NCBI GenBank assembly: GCA_900757195.1
Contig: CAAEMZ010000010.1
Location: 1 to 64,000, forward strand
Direction: 5' to 3'
Length of the DNA: 64,000 nucleotides
DNA from: Lachnospiraceae bacterium
GTDB lineage: Bacteria; Bacillota; Clostridia; Lachnospirales; Lachnospiraceae
Of this stretch, positions 51,273-59,760 are shown piece after piece (the first letter of the stretch is position 1; every line of letters begins with the position of its first letter). Under the pieces are notes generated by a model. The model had not been told where the DNA came from and ran no database searches. It saw nothing but the letters and a program-made list of their open reading frames with translations. The translations under genes and the position numbers were made by a program.

Positions 51273-52247
51273 ATGATGACCACAGGACGAAGGAGAAAAG
51301 TGCATCGGCGGTGGACGATTTTGATGGTTTTGATCGTCTGGGGATGTATATTGTATTTTATGCTCAGTTTTTTTAGACCGCTGGGAGAAAAGGCTTTGAA
51401 GATATCCGGTGGAGCGGCGCCGGAAAATTTGAGGTATTTTGAAGGCAGCGGCGGGCTGCCCGTTGATTTAAGCCATTTAAACAGCAGGAACGCCATGCTT
51501 GTAGATCTGGATACCGGAAAAATTATGGGAGAGTACCGAAGCCGGAAACGGATATATCCGGCATCGATGACAAAAATAATGACAGCGCTTCTGGTGATAG
51601 AACGGGCAGAGAATCTGGACGAAAGTTTCAGCATGCCGGAGAATTTGTTTGCCGGTCTGTATAATTCAGGGGCTTCAATGGCTGGATTCTGGCCGGGAGA
51701 AAGGGTGTCTGTCAGAGACCTTCTTTATGGGATGCTGCTGCCGTCCGGCGCCGAGGCCTGTGTGGCCGTGGCGGAATGGATGGATGGCTCGGAAGAAGCT
51801 TTTGTTGAGAAAATGAATGAAAAAGCGGCGGAGCTTGGCATGAAGGATACCCATTTTAAAAACAGTACGGGGCTGCATTCCGGAAATCATTACACGACGG
51901 CAGCAGATATGGCGCTACTTCTCCAATATGCACTGGAGAATCCACAGTTTCGGGAAATATTTACGAGCAGTATTTACACGACGCAGGCCTCGGATATACG
52001 CTCAGAAGGTTTTGTCATGCAGAGTACCCTGTATAATTATCTTGGAGAAGGGGAATTTTCCGGCGGTGCGATTCTCGGCGGAAAAACCGGATATACGGAT
52101 GAGGCCGGACTGTGTCTGGCGAGCCTGGCCCGGGTGGATGGGAAGGAATATCTTCTGGTGACTGCCGGGGCGGAAGGAACTGCCTATACGGAACCTTACC
52201 ATGTGCTGGATGCGTTGAAGGTTTATGGGGAGTATTTGGGAGAATAA
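51273..52247 (+). CDS. D-alanyl-D-alanine carboxypeptidase (S11 penicillin-binding protein)
   Basis: A 324-residue exported enzyme. The N-terminal basic stretch and the segment WTILMVLIVWGCILYFMLSF form a signal anchor. The three catalytic motifs are present: SMTK in YPASMTKIMTALLVIE, Ser-Gly in MLLPSGAEACVAVAE (the S-x-N position reads S-G-A) and KTG in LGGKTGYTDEAGL. It removes the last D-Ala from wall pentapeptides. The ATG at 51273 follows GGGGAATGAAG. Position next to VanRS-like genes suggests control of pentapeptide levels, as in VanY/VanXY functions or simple wall maintenance. Confidence 0.92.
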   Translation: MMTTGRRRKVHRRWTILMVLIVWGCILYFMLSFFRPLGEKALKISGGAAPENLRYFEGSGGLPVDLSHLNSRNAMLVDLDTGKIMGEYRSRKRIYPASMTKIMTALLVIERAENLDESFSMPENLFAGLYNSGASMAGFWPGERVSVRDLLYGMLLPSGAEACVAVAEWMDGSEEAFVEKMNEKAAELGMKDTHFKNSTGLHSGNHYTTAADMALLLQYALENPQFREIFTSSIYTTQASDIRSEGFVMQSTLYNYLGEGEFSGGAILGGKTGYTDEAGLCLASLARVDGKEYLLVTAGAEGTAYTEPYHVLDALKVYGEYLGE

Positions 52248-52261
52248 AGATTGGATATACG

Positions 52262-52286
52262 GCACGGAGAAATCCGTGCTGTTTTT
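52262..52286 (+). terminator. Terminator after the carboxypeptidase gene
   Basis: GCACGGA-GAAA-TCCGTGC (52262-52279) with a GNRA-type tetraloop is followed by TGTTTTT. Confidence 0.85.
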
Positions 52287-52443
52287 ATGGCCTGAGGGAA
52301 TCTGTGCTGGGTTTGAACGGTTCATGGTCCGGGATAATGCCATTCATGGCCTTTTTGGTAAAGGAAATAAAAAGTGTGTTATAATTCATCTATGTGGGAT
52401 GACAAGTATTCCAGTGCATTTCAGAAAAATGGCAGGTGAAAAA

Positions 52444-53037
52444 ATGTTTTATGACACGGTTGAGATTGCAGCGATAAAGATTGCGGTCTCTAATGTCGAA
52501 AGTTTGGGAATATATAGCAAAGATGCTCTGATAAAGAGTATTGTATGGTTACGGGAAAAATATGAGTTTTTTGGAGAAATTGCTTATTTAAAAAAGGCAG
52601 TCTGGAATATATATGCCTATCTGGAGCTCGGTTTTTCATACGAAGACGGAAAAGAAGAATTTCAGAAAATATTGGAATATTTACATATGAATGTGGAAGA
52701 TATGTTTCAAAAAAAGAAGTGGCAGTATCGCAGAGTTTTGCTGAATAAAACAAATGTGACCGGTATATTGGGACGGTGGAATCCAGTGTTACATTCTATG
52801 AAAATTTCAGAAGCGGTGGCAGATATTCTTAACAAAGTGTCTGGGAACATGGAAGGAAATTATGTTTATCACTGTGGGAAAGTATTGGAAGAGGATGCTG
52901 AAAAAAAGCTGTGGGAACATACTTTTAGACTATCTATTCGAAAAGATGAAGCAGTACTTTATGATATAAATAAAAATAAATATTATGTATTCGTTTGGGA
53001 GGGGCATACGAATGATAAAAATAGCGATTGTCGATGA
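52444..53037 (+). CDS. Unrecognised cytosolic protein, first gene of the Agr-type locus
   Basis: A 197-residue protein with no membrane segment or signal peptide. I do not recognise the family. Its ~100 N-terminal residues are predicted helical and rich in aromatic residues (IVWLREKYEFFGEIAYLKKA, VWNIYAYLELGFSYEDG). A tract with KKKWQYRRVLL is basic, and the C terminus YDINKNKYYVFVWEGHT looks like two beta strands. The ATG at 52444 follows AGGTGAAAA and is preferred; longer in-frame starts read through a terminator region. A TATAAT lies at 52380-52385. It overlaps the LytTR regulator gene by 26 bases, so the two are co-translated and probably functionally linked. Confidence 0.7.
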   Translation: MFYDTVEIAAIKIAVSNVESLGIYSKDALIKSIVWLREKYEFFGEIAYLKKAVWNIYAYLELGFSYEDGKEEFQKILEYLHMNVEDMFQKKKWQYRRVLLNKTNVTGILGRWNPVLHSMKISEAVADILNKVSGNMEGNYVYHCGKVLEEDAEKKLWEHTFRLSIRKDEAVLYDINKNKYYVFVWEGHTNDKNSDCR

Positions 53038-53725
53038 TGAGAAAGTCGTGTTGGAACGGGTAAAATCATGTATTGAGGGTGTTACAGAGATTGCAGGGAA
53101 AGTAGAAACAGACATGTTTCAGGGAGCGGAACTGTTTTTGAAGCGGGTGGAACAGGGACACATATATGATATTGTGTTTTCAGATATCCAGATGACCGGG
53201 ATGGACGGTATTCAGTTTGGGACAATTATCCGGGAAAAGTACCCGCGGATGTATCTGATTTTTCTGACGTCTTATTCCAGTTATGCTGTGGACAGTTATC
53301 TGATCGATGCCTACCAGTATATTTTGAAGGCTCAGATGGCGGAGCGGATTCCGCCGGTGCTGTTTCGTTTGACAGAAAAGATAGAAAGAGAGCGGAAGAA
53401 ATATCGCATTGTAAGTTCAGTCAATGATATAAAAAAGATTTATCATAATGAGATTATCTATATTAAAAAGATTAAGGGTTCCAAATATGTGGAATATGTG
53501 ATGCTGAATGATACCTGCCGTGAACGGATTTCTCTGGATCGGCTTCTTCACGAGCTGGATGACGAAGCTTTTTTGATGATTGAGCGGGGCTATATCGTAA
53601 ATATGCGGTATGTTGTCCGTATGCATGGAACAACCATTTATCTTCAGAATAATGAACAGGTGGTTGTGAGCCGGGTGCGGTTTATGGAAGTTCGGGAGAG
53701 AATGAATGGAAGGATAGGAAAATAA
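53012..53725 (+). CDS. LytTR-domain response regulator, AgrA-type
   Basis: A 237-residue regulator. The receiver (1-120) has KIAIVDDEKVVLERV, the phospho-acceptor Asp in YDIVFSDIQMTGMDGI, and the Lys in YILKAQM. The LytTR DNA-binding domain (~135-237) has IYIKKIKGSKYVEYV, SLDRLLHELDDEAFLMIERG and YIVNMRYVVRMHGTTIYLQN, the usual order. GGGAGGGG lies 8 bases before the ATG at 53012. LytTR regulators of this type work with GHKL kinases, the next gene, in peptide sensing. Its DNA targets may include the lipoprotein/ABC operon downstream. Confidence 0.92.
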   Translation: MIKIAIVDDEKVVLERVKSCIEGVTEIAGKVETDMFQGAELFLKRVEQGHIYDIVFSDIQMTGMDGIQFGTIIREKYPRMYLIFLTSYSSYAVDSYLIDAYQYILKAQMAERIPPVLFRLTEKIERERKKYRIVSSVNDIKKIYHNEIIYIKKIKGSKYVEYVMLNDTCRERISLDRLLHELDDEAFLMIERGYIVNMRYVVRMHGTTIYLQNNEQVVVSRVRFMEVRERMNGRIGK

Positions 53726-55047
53726 TGATGTATGAGGCAGTATTACAGGGGATTTTATTTGCTGTATCAATTTTGGAAGTATGGCTCTGCTATCAATTAT
53801 TTTATTATCTGATAATTGAAAAGAAATATTTGTGTACGAAAGAAAAAATTATCGGTGTTGCGAATATTGTTATTATGGGGGCGATGCTGGCCTTCAATCG
53901 TGATTATGTCTTTTTTTCAAGTTCAATGTTTGCCTTTTGTGTTATTATAACAAGTCTGTGTATTGGGTGCATTGTCAGGAAAAATTATACTTTAATTTTA
54001 AGCATTGTCGGCTTGTTTTATGCTTTCACAGCATTTTTAGATTATTTCTTTGCATTTTTAAGCATGATATTTTTAGAGGCAGAATTTGCAGGAGTGGTAT
54101 ATAGAGGAACGTCCTTTTGGAAGATAGCAATATTTTTGTGTACACGAATGATTGTTTTTATAGGTTTCTTGGGCGTAAAACGACGGGACAGTAAATTTAA
54201 GATTTATGTTGCAGAATATAAGCGAAGTTTTTTTCTGTTTTTTATCGTGGTTTGCTGGATATTAATAAGATATCAAATAATGATGGTCGAGATGGCTATT
54301 GGTGAAAGACCTATGAATGGTGTGGTAGGAGGAATATCAATTTTACTGGCAATGATTGTGATGGTTTTCTGCGGAAATATTTTTATGAAAAGTTTAATCT
54401 TGAAAAAAGAAAATCAATTGCTCATCGTCAGAGAAGAAATGCTAAGCAAAAATTATCAAGACTTGTTGAATGTGATAGAGAAGAATCGACAGATGGTTCA
54501 TGATATCAAGCATCATTTTAACGTATTGCGGGAATATGAAGAACATCAGGAATATGAAAAACTGGGGGAATATCTGGCGGCTGTTGAGGGCTCGTTCTCC
54601 GAAAGGGGCTGTGTGCCGTGGACAGGAAACCGGATTCTGGATTTTTTATTAAATGAGAAAAAGGCAGAAGCCGAACATGGGAATATTTTATTTGAGATTC
54701 AAACATCGGCGATGTTTAAGCTTCCATTGGAAGATACAGATTTATGTGCGTTGATGGGAAATGTACTGGACAATGCCATTGAAGCCTGTGAACGGATGGA
54801 GCATGGCGAGCGGTGGATATCTGTTTATATGCAAAAGCAGCAGCATATGTTTTTTATTGAAGTGGCAAACAGTATTGATAAGATGCCGGTGATGAAACAT
54901 GGTCAGTTTTTAACCGAAAAAGGGGATAGGGAACTGCATGGGTATGGGATAAAAAGTATAAGGCGCATTGTAGATAAGTACGATGGAACGGTTGCATTTC
55001 AGATAGAAAATAAAACTTTCAAAGTGGAAATATCATTTTTTAAATAA
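53725..55047 (+). CDS. GHKL sensor histidine kinase, AgrC-type
   Basis: A 440-residue kinase with six to seven N-terminal membrane segments (residues 5-220; for example GILFAVSILEVWLCYQLFYY, LSIVGLFYAFTAFLDYFFAF and FFLFFIVVCWILIRY) as in AgrC/ComD. The cytosolic part starts ~residue 225; the phospho-His is in HDIKHHFNVLREYEE near residue 257, the N box is MGNVLDNAIEACERM and the G box GYGIKSIRRIVDKYDG. Starts at TAATG overlapping the regulator stop. No AgrB or AgrD gene is seen nearby, so its signal, presumably an outside peptide, must come from elsewhere or another molecule. Confidence 0.92.
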   Translation: MMYEAVLQGILFAVSILEVWLCYQLFYYLIIEKKYLCTKEKIIGVANIVIMGAMLAFNRDYVFFSSSMFAFCVIITSLCIGCIVRKNYTLILSIVGLFYAFTAFLDYFFAFLSMIFLEAEFAGVVYRGTSFWKIAIFLCTRMIVFIGFLGVKRRDSKFKIYVAEYKRSFFLFFIVVCWILIRYQIMMVEMAIGERPMNGVVGGISILLAMIVMVFCGNIFMKSLILKKENQLLIVREEMLSKNYQDLLNVIEKNRQMVHDIKHHFNVLREYEEHQEYEKLGEYLAAVEGSFSERGCVPWTGNRILDFLLNEKKAEAEHGNILFEIQTSAMFKLPLEDTDLCALMGNVLDNAIEACERMEHGERWISVYMQKQQHMFFIEVANSIDKMPVMKHGQFLTEKGDRELHGYGIKSIRRIVDKYDGTVAFQIENKTFKVEISFFK

Positions 55048-55335
55048 AAGATGATGTATATAATAATCGAACAAAGAAGGAAGAGAGGAACGTTATGTGA
55101 AAACACTTTGCCTTCATTATAATAAGCAGAATGGGGGCACTGCGGGGCAGAATCAGAGAAACTTCGAAAAATGTGGAAGATAACAGATGGAAGGAACGGT
55201 TTGAAAAAGATATTATTTGCGTTTGTGGCCTGAAACTTGACGTTGAGGGCCACATACTTGTTTATTGATAGTTTTTGAAGTATGCTGTAAATATAAAACG
55301 ACGGTATCGACATTAAAAGGTAAAAGGGGGGATTG
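55048..55335 (+). other. Intergenic region with terminator-like hairpin
   Basis: TGTGGCC (55224-55230) and GGCCACA (55248-55254) form a 7-bp stem before an AT-rich stretch; it is a probable terminator of the kinase operon. Two short frames (28 codons from GTG at 55097, 45 codons from ATG at 55131) exist but lack a hydrophobic leader or other support as signalling peptides. An AGAGAGGAACGTT site is followed by ATGTGA, a start-stop pair. A promoter for the next gene may lie near 55285-55300. Confidence 0.4.
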
Positions 55336-55875
55336 GTGAATCGTATTATGGATACTTTAATATATAATTCCACATATTACAAATTTATCTTTGGCAGTTC
55401 TCTTTTTTTTGCTTTTTTGTTTATCGGCATTATAGTCATTGTAGTACATAGATATTATGTAAAGAAAAAAAGTGCAGGGGATAAAATTGTTACAATCAAG
55501 AGACCTTTTGATGTTCTGGGACGTAAAATCTGCAGCTATATTCTTATTTTTCTTATTTTTAATCTGAGGATTTCGTCGAACTTGCATTTCATATTACCCA
55601 ATATATATTCATGTATTGCATTGGTGATATTCGTGTGGTTTGATCTTCAGCCGCAACAGATTTATGAAAAAGGGATTCTGGTCAGCATCGGTTTTATCAA
55701 ATGGTCAGAAATTCAATCTGTAGAATCGGCAGATAAAAGAGAACATCTAATAAAAATAAAGTTGGTAAAATCCAAATTTGGCAACAATATATTAAAAATC
55801 TATTGTTATCCAGGCATGGCTACCAATTTTGTTGATCTGATAACCCAACATCTCAATAATGATATCGATATATAA
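55336..55875 (+). CDS. Unrecognised membrane protein with PH-like C-terminal region
   Basis: A 179-residue protein starting at GTG 55336 (AGGGGGG 4-5 bases upstream; TTG at 55333 and ATG at 55348 are alternatives). Three hydrophobic segments are visible: IFGSSLFFAFLFIGIIVIVV, ICSYILIFLIFNLRI and ILPNIYSCIALVIFVWFDL. The C terminus (IYEKGILVSIGFIKWSEIQS, then IKIKLVKSKFGNNILKIYCY) has the look of a bacterial PH-like domain (DUF5673-type), which often follows such segments. It is AT-rich and near the Agr-type genes. Function unknown. Confidence 0.6.
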   Translation: MNRIMDTLIYNSTYYKFIFGSSLFFAFLFIGIIVIVVHRYYVKKKSAGDKIVTIKRPFDVLGRKICSYILIFLIFNLRISSNLHFILPNIYSCIALVIFVWFDLQPQQIYEKGILVSIGFIKWSEIQSVESADKREHLIKIKLVKSKFGNNILKIYCYPGMATNFVDLITQHLNNDIDI

Positions 55876-56134
55876 TTGATAGACAGTTTGTTTAAATGTA
55901 GTTAGCTATCTGGTGATGAGAGATGCCGATGTTATGAAGGTCTTTTAGTGTTTGAGACGTTTTTTAAAATGATAGATTTAGAAGGGCTTACGGCACTTAG
56001 TGAAGATTCGCCATATGTAAATTTAAATATTCTTGGAAGATATTGTCCGTAACAAAAATTTGCCGGCAGATTTTTTCTGCCGGCATCATTTTATCGCTTA
56101 TGATGCTGCATATAATAAGATATGGGGAGGGTCT
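55876..56134 (+). terminator. Intergenic region with terminator (56062-56090)
   Basis: GCCGGCAG (56062-56069) and CTGCCGGC (56077-56084) form an 8-bp stem with a TTTTTTT-rich loop, then ATCATTTTA: an intrinsic terminator. The sequence before it (to 56050) has no supported gene. TATAATAAG at 56111-56119 could be a -10 for the lipoprotein gene. Confidence 0.7.
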
Positions 56135-57259
56135 ATGAAAAAACAAATATGGATAATAACTTTGGTAATTAGCGTATCCATGATCGGTCTGATGGGATGC
56201 GCCGGAAAAACGGAAAGAGTTATTGAAAAAAATAGAAACGAAAATATAGAATTTCCGAAACGTTTTGAAAAATCTTATGATAAAGTAGATTTCCAGGCAG
56301 ATGTTGTCATTGCCGATGGGGTGGATTTGAATCAAATTTGCCGTAAGGTTGTAAACCGGGCATATTATGACAATGATCGGGCTTATGAACGGTTATTTCA
56401 GGGAAAAGAATTGAAGATAGACCAACAGAACGAAGTATTTGGTGATAATGGTGAGATGATTCCAAACAGAGACTGTTTGAGTGTTGATGGTGAAAGCTTT
56501 TCCATGGATGGTCAGACGTTGAATTTTGTAAAACCTTTTACCGGCTATATATTTCGATGTATGCGTTTAGAAAAAAGAAATCCGGAATATAACATGGATA
56601 GATATGAATTAAATGGTGATCTGGATTTTATGAGCCGTGAGGAAGGAGAAAATCAGATTGTTTCGCTTTTGGCAGACATCGGATTTGAGGAGAAGTTTCA
56701 TTTTCTGTCAACGGTATATGCCATGGATTATAAAACAATGGAACAGGAAGAATATGCCATGGATATGGAAGGGAATGAAGATACCAGCCGATACAAAGAG
56801 GTCTGGACGGAGGAGGATAATTGCTATAACTATTTCCTGAGGCAGGAAATAGACGGCCTGCCCCTTTACTATCTGTATGGTGGTGTTTTTAAAGAGCTGG
56901 ATATCTGTAATGTTGGGGTTAATGCCGTTTATTCAAAGGCTGGACTGCAGTATATTCGTATTGATAAATTATTTGTGGTGGACGATTCTGTGAATCCGGT
57001 TCCGGTATCTTTCATGGAAATAGAGGAACTGGCACAGTCAGTGGATGAACAGTACTCGATGATGATATCGGATGCTGATTTCGTGGTACATCAGATGGCG
57101 TTATATTTGATGGCTGAAAAGGCATCCGATGAAACTTATTATGAGCTTTTTCCTGTATGGGTTCTTTCGATGGAACAGATTCAGGATAAGCAAGGGGAGA
57201 AAGTCCGGACACCTCTGCAAAGTGTTATTCATGCAGAGACCGGAGAGGTTATTTCATAG
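56135..57259 (+). CDS. Lipoprotein of unknown function, partner of an ABC transporter
   Basis: A 374-residue lipoprotein. The signal MKKQIWIITLVISVSMIGLM ends in the lipobox L-M-G-C near residue 22, so it is anchored outside the membrane. The rest is acidic and rich in Tyr, Glu and Met, with no recognised domain. The final stretch (YYELFPVWVLSMEQI...VIHAETGEVIS) resembles the end of PepSY/YycI-like folds. GGGGAGGG lies 3-10 bases before the ATG. It is followed 19 bases later by an ABC permease; binding or immunity to a peptide is a reasonable guess for a lipoprotein in this setting. Confidence 0.75.
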   Translation: MKKQIWIITLVISVSMIGLMGCAGKTERVIEKNRNENIEFPKRFEKSYDKVDFQADVVIADGVDLNQICRKVVNRAYYDNDRAYERLFQGKELKIDQQNEVFGDNGEMIPNRDCLSVDGESFSMDGQTLNFVKPFTGYIFRCMRLEKRNPEYNMDRYELNGDLDFMSREEGENQIVSLLADIGFEEKFHFLSTVYAMDYKTMEQEEYAMDMEGNEDTSRYKEVWTEEDNCYNYFLRQEIDGLPLYYLYGGVFKELDICNVGVNAVYSKAGLQYIRIDKLFVVDDSVNPVPVSFMEIEELAQSVDEQYSMMISDADFVVHQMALYLMAEKASDETYYELFPVWVLSMEQIQDKQGEKVRTPLQSVIHAETGEVIS

Positions 57260-57278
57260 ATAAAGTGAGGCGGGGATT

Positions 57279-58037
57279 TTGAGAGGGTATTTATTTTCAG
57301 ATATGAAAAGGGCTTTTTTCTCATGGAAATTTTTAGCGGCCGTGTTTGGAACAGTGATGGCTTTCTGCTTTTTTGAACAAAAGCCATCCGAAATCTATCC
57401 GATAGTTAATGCTTATCACAGTAATATTTATGCGATTCATATGTTATTATGTTTTGTCTTTTGTATGTTGCCTTATGGTGATGGAATGTGCCAGGATGTA
57501 GAATGTCGGTTTTATCAATCTTTGATTATCCGTGGAAAAACTTTATATTATGTTCTTTCAAAAGCATTTACAATATTTCTTTCATCGGGAATGGTGATGG
57601 TTCTTGGAACTGTATTTTATATTTTAATAATCCGGATACAGTATCCGGAGGCGCCATGGTCGGCGGGGACATATGAGGGAATGGCTTTCGACGAATTTAT
57701 TTCGAACGGAATGTATGGTGTTTACATTCTGTTGTGCGGCTTGAAAATGGGATGTCTGACCGGAATTTTAGGAATGGTTGGTGCGGTTGTTTCAATGTAC
57801 ATAGCAAATCGTCTGATGGTTTTTTCATTGCCGATTATCAGTTTTTATATGCTGAACTGGGTATCACAGATTATTTTTATGCCTTATAAATTTTATGATG
57901 CGTTTGATCCGTTACGTGAAATTGGTGAAACAACACTTATTTCTGCATTATTCAGCATTGCAGTGATAGTATGTTGCTTTTTTATTTTTACAGCAATAAT
58001 GAATTGGCAGATAAAGAGGAGGCTGAGTGATGGGTAG
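57279..58037 (+). CDS. ABC transporter permease 1 (unassigned family)
   Basis: A 252-residue integral membrane protein with six hydrophobic segments (for example MLLCFVFCMLPYGDG, FTIFLSSGMVMVLGTVFYIL, MGCLTGILGMVGAVVSMYIA, FSIAVIVCCFFIFTAIMNW). No close family is recognised; it resembles ABC-2-like proteins of lantibiotic immunity transporters (LanE/LanG-type size). The TTG start at 57279 has GAGGCGGGG upstream; an ATG at 57303 is the alternative. The next permease overlaps its end by 8 bases. Confidence 0.7.
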   Translation: MRGYLFSDMKRAFFSWKFLAAVFGTVMAFCFFEQKPSEIYPIVNAYHSNIYAIHMLLCFVFCMLPYGDGMCQDVECRFYQSLIIRGKTLYYVLSKAFTIFLSSGMVMVLGTVFYILIIRIQYPEAPWSAGTYEGMAFDEFISNGMYGVYILLCGLKMGCLTGILGMVGAVVSMYIANRLMVFSLPIISFYMLNWVSQIIFMPYKFYDAFDPLREIGETTLISALFSIAVIVCCFFIFTAIMNWQIKRRLSDG

Positions 58038-58899
58038 AGTATGGTTTTATATGTATTATCCGCTGATGGAAGTGAAAAAAAAGATGCTCAGCACAAAATA
58101 TCTGGCGGCAGTTATTGTATTGACATTTATTAATGTTCTGCAGGTAGTAACATTGCGAAGGTTTTCATCTATGGTTGGTTATTCAGCTACACCGTGGATT
58201 TTTCCATTCATGATTTCAGCCGGATTTTACAGCCTTCTGTATTTTGCATTGTACATTTATTTTTATTCGGATGCACCTTTTGTTCAGGCGCATACAATGT
58301 ATCAGATGATACGCTGCGGTAGAATAAAATGGGGGATTTTACAGATTGAAAATATTATCTTTAGCAGCTTTGTATTTAACGGTGTAGGCTTTTTGATAAG
58401 TGCCGCAGTGATGTTTCCCTATATTTCGCTGGAATCGGGATGGGGAAAAGTGATTTATACACTGGCAAGAACCGATGCAGGACGAAATTATAATATTTCC
58501 ATATTTATTCCTTATGATATTCTGAGAAAATATACACCTTTGCAATTTTTGTGTCTGACATTGCTGATTCTATGGCTGGCGGGCAGTTTTATGGGTTTGA
58601 TGATGTTTGCTGTGAGCCTTTGGCTGGGCCAAACTGCGGCGTTGGTTTTCTCGAGTGTTCTGGTGGTTTTGCCTATAATCATGGATGATTTTGTCAGCGC
58701 ATGGAGGCCTTATATGATGCATCTGTCACCGCTGTCATGGACACGTATGACGGAAATTGGCCAGTACCGATACGGAATTCCTTTACAGCCCACAATAACA
58801 TACATCCTGGGGACGTATATAATTTTGTGTATCCTGTGCAGTGCTGCCGCATTGGTGAAACTGAAAAATGTAGATTTAAAATGGAGTAATGAAGAATAA
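58030..58899 (+). CDS. ABC transporter permease 2 (unassigned family)
   Basis: A 289-residue membrane protein with about six segments (LAAVIVLTFINVLQVVTL, WIFPFMISAGFYSLLYFALY, LTLLILWLAGSFMGLMMF, ALVFSSVLVVLPII, TYILGTYIILCILCSAAAL). It starts MGRVWFYMYYPLMEVKKKML, similar in form to permease 1 but diverged. GAGGAGG lies 7 bases before ATG 58030. The two permeases with one ATPase make a heterodimeric exporter as in LanFEG-type immunity systems. Substrate unknown. Confidence 0.7.
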   Translation: MGRVWFYMYYPLMEVKKKMLSTKYLAAVIVLTFINVLQVVTLRRFSSMVGYSATPWIFPFMISAGFYSLLYFALYIYFYSDAPFVQAHTMYQMIRCGRIKWGILQIENIIFSSFVFNGVGFLISAAVMFPYISLESGWGKVIYTLARTDAGRNYNISIFIPYDILRKYTPLQFLCLTLLILWLAGSFMGLMMFAVSLWLGQTAALVFSSVLVVLPIIMDDFVSAWRPYMMHLSPLSWTRMTEIGQYRYGIPLQPTITYILGTYIILCILCSAAALVKLKNVDLKWSNEE

Positions 58900-59540
58900 T
58901 GAGAAAAATCGAAGTAAAAAACGGTATGAAGTGTTTTGGCAGTCAGACGGTATTGGATTCGGTCAATATTCAGTGTGAATCCGGGCATATTTATGGAATT
59001 GTGGGTCACAATGGCTCCGGAAAAACGGTTCTTTTTAAATGTATTTGTGGTTTCATGAATCTGGATGCGGGTGAAATTGAAATTGACGGTGTAAAACGGG
59101 GAAAAAAGGGAGAAATCCTTACCGGAGCGGGAATTATTATTGAAGAGCCTTCGTTTTTGAAAAATGTCAGCGGTATTCGAAATCTGGATATTCTTTATCG
59201 GGTAAATCATAAAAAATATCTGCCTTATTTAAAAGAAGTTATGGAAAGGGTAGGTTTAGATCCGGATTCTAAAAAGCCGGTAGGAAATTATTCTATGGGA
59301 ATGAGACAACGGCTGGCAATTGCCCAGGCGATTATGGAGAATCAGGAAATATTGATTTTGGACGAGCCGATGAACGGGCTGGATCATAAAGGTGTTGAAG
59401 AAATGCGGGAATTGTTTCTTGGTCTGAAAAGAGCGGGAAAGCTGATACTCTTGGCAAGTCATAACAGGGAAGATATTGATATACTGTGCGACGCGGTTTA
59501 TGAGATGGAGATGGGAAAATTAAAACGGATACGAGGCTGA
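58899..59540 (+). CDS. ABC transporter ATPase
   Basis: A 213-residue ATP-binding subunit that overlaps the previous permease at TAATG. Walker A is IVGHNGSGKTVLFKCI near residue 32, the signature YSMGMRQRLAIAQAI, Walker B ILILDEPMNGLDHKG with H-loop LASHNREDIDI. It lacks the extended C terminus of drug-export BcrA proteins; the short form fits lantibiotic-immunity or CcmA-like ATPases. Last gene of the lipoprotein-permease-permease-ATPase operon. Confidence 0.9.
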   Translation: MRKIEVKNGMKCFGSQTVLDSVNIQCESGHIYGIVGHNGSGKTVLFKCICGFMNLDAGEIEIDGVKRGKKGEILTGAGIIIEEPSFLKNVSGIRNLDILYRVNHKKYLPYLKEVMERVGLDPDSKKPVGNYSMGMRQRLAIAQAIMENQEILILDEPMNGLDHKGVEEMRELFLGLKRAGKLILLASHNREDIDILCDAVYEMEMGKLKRIRG

Positions 59541-59639
59541 ATATGAAGGCAAGGCGGCCAACCAGGTTGAAGTCCAATGATTACATGGAACATTGAGCCA
59601 GTACTGAGACAAGAAACTTATATAATCAAAGAATCTTTA

Positions 59640-59686
59640 AAAACAGTATTTTTATCGCATATAGTCGATGAGAATACTGTTTTACT
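59640..59686 (+). terminator. Terminator after the ABC operon
   Basis: AAAACAGTATT (59640-59650) and AATACTGTTTT (59673-59683) form an 11-bp stem with T-rich 3' end; the A-rich 5' end makes it symmetric. TATAAT at 59723-59728 just after it is the likely -10 of the next operon. Confidence 0.75.
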
Positions 59687-59760
59687 TTCAAAACTGTAAA
59701 TGTATTTGAAAAATAAAAATGCTATAATTTGAGTGTATTTGAAAGGAAGGAATGATTCTT

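Noticed and set aside
49279..52247. Complete vancomycin resistance cluster
   Set aside because: Only VanRS-like genes and a D,D-carboxypeptidase are present; no ligase, dehydrogenase or VanX-like gene lies next to them.
55097..55183. 28-codon frame as an autoinducing peptide gene
   Set aside because: It has no hydrophobic leader, its start is a GTG overlapping an ATGTGA pair, and the sequence gives no support for processing.
53725..59540. A complete agr quorum-sensing system
   Set aside because: Neither an AgrB-type peptidase nor a clear AgrD precursor was found; only the kinase and the regulator are present.
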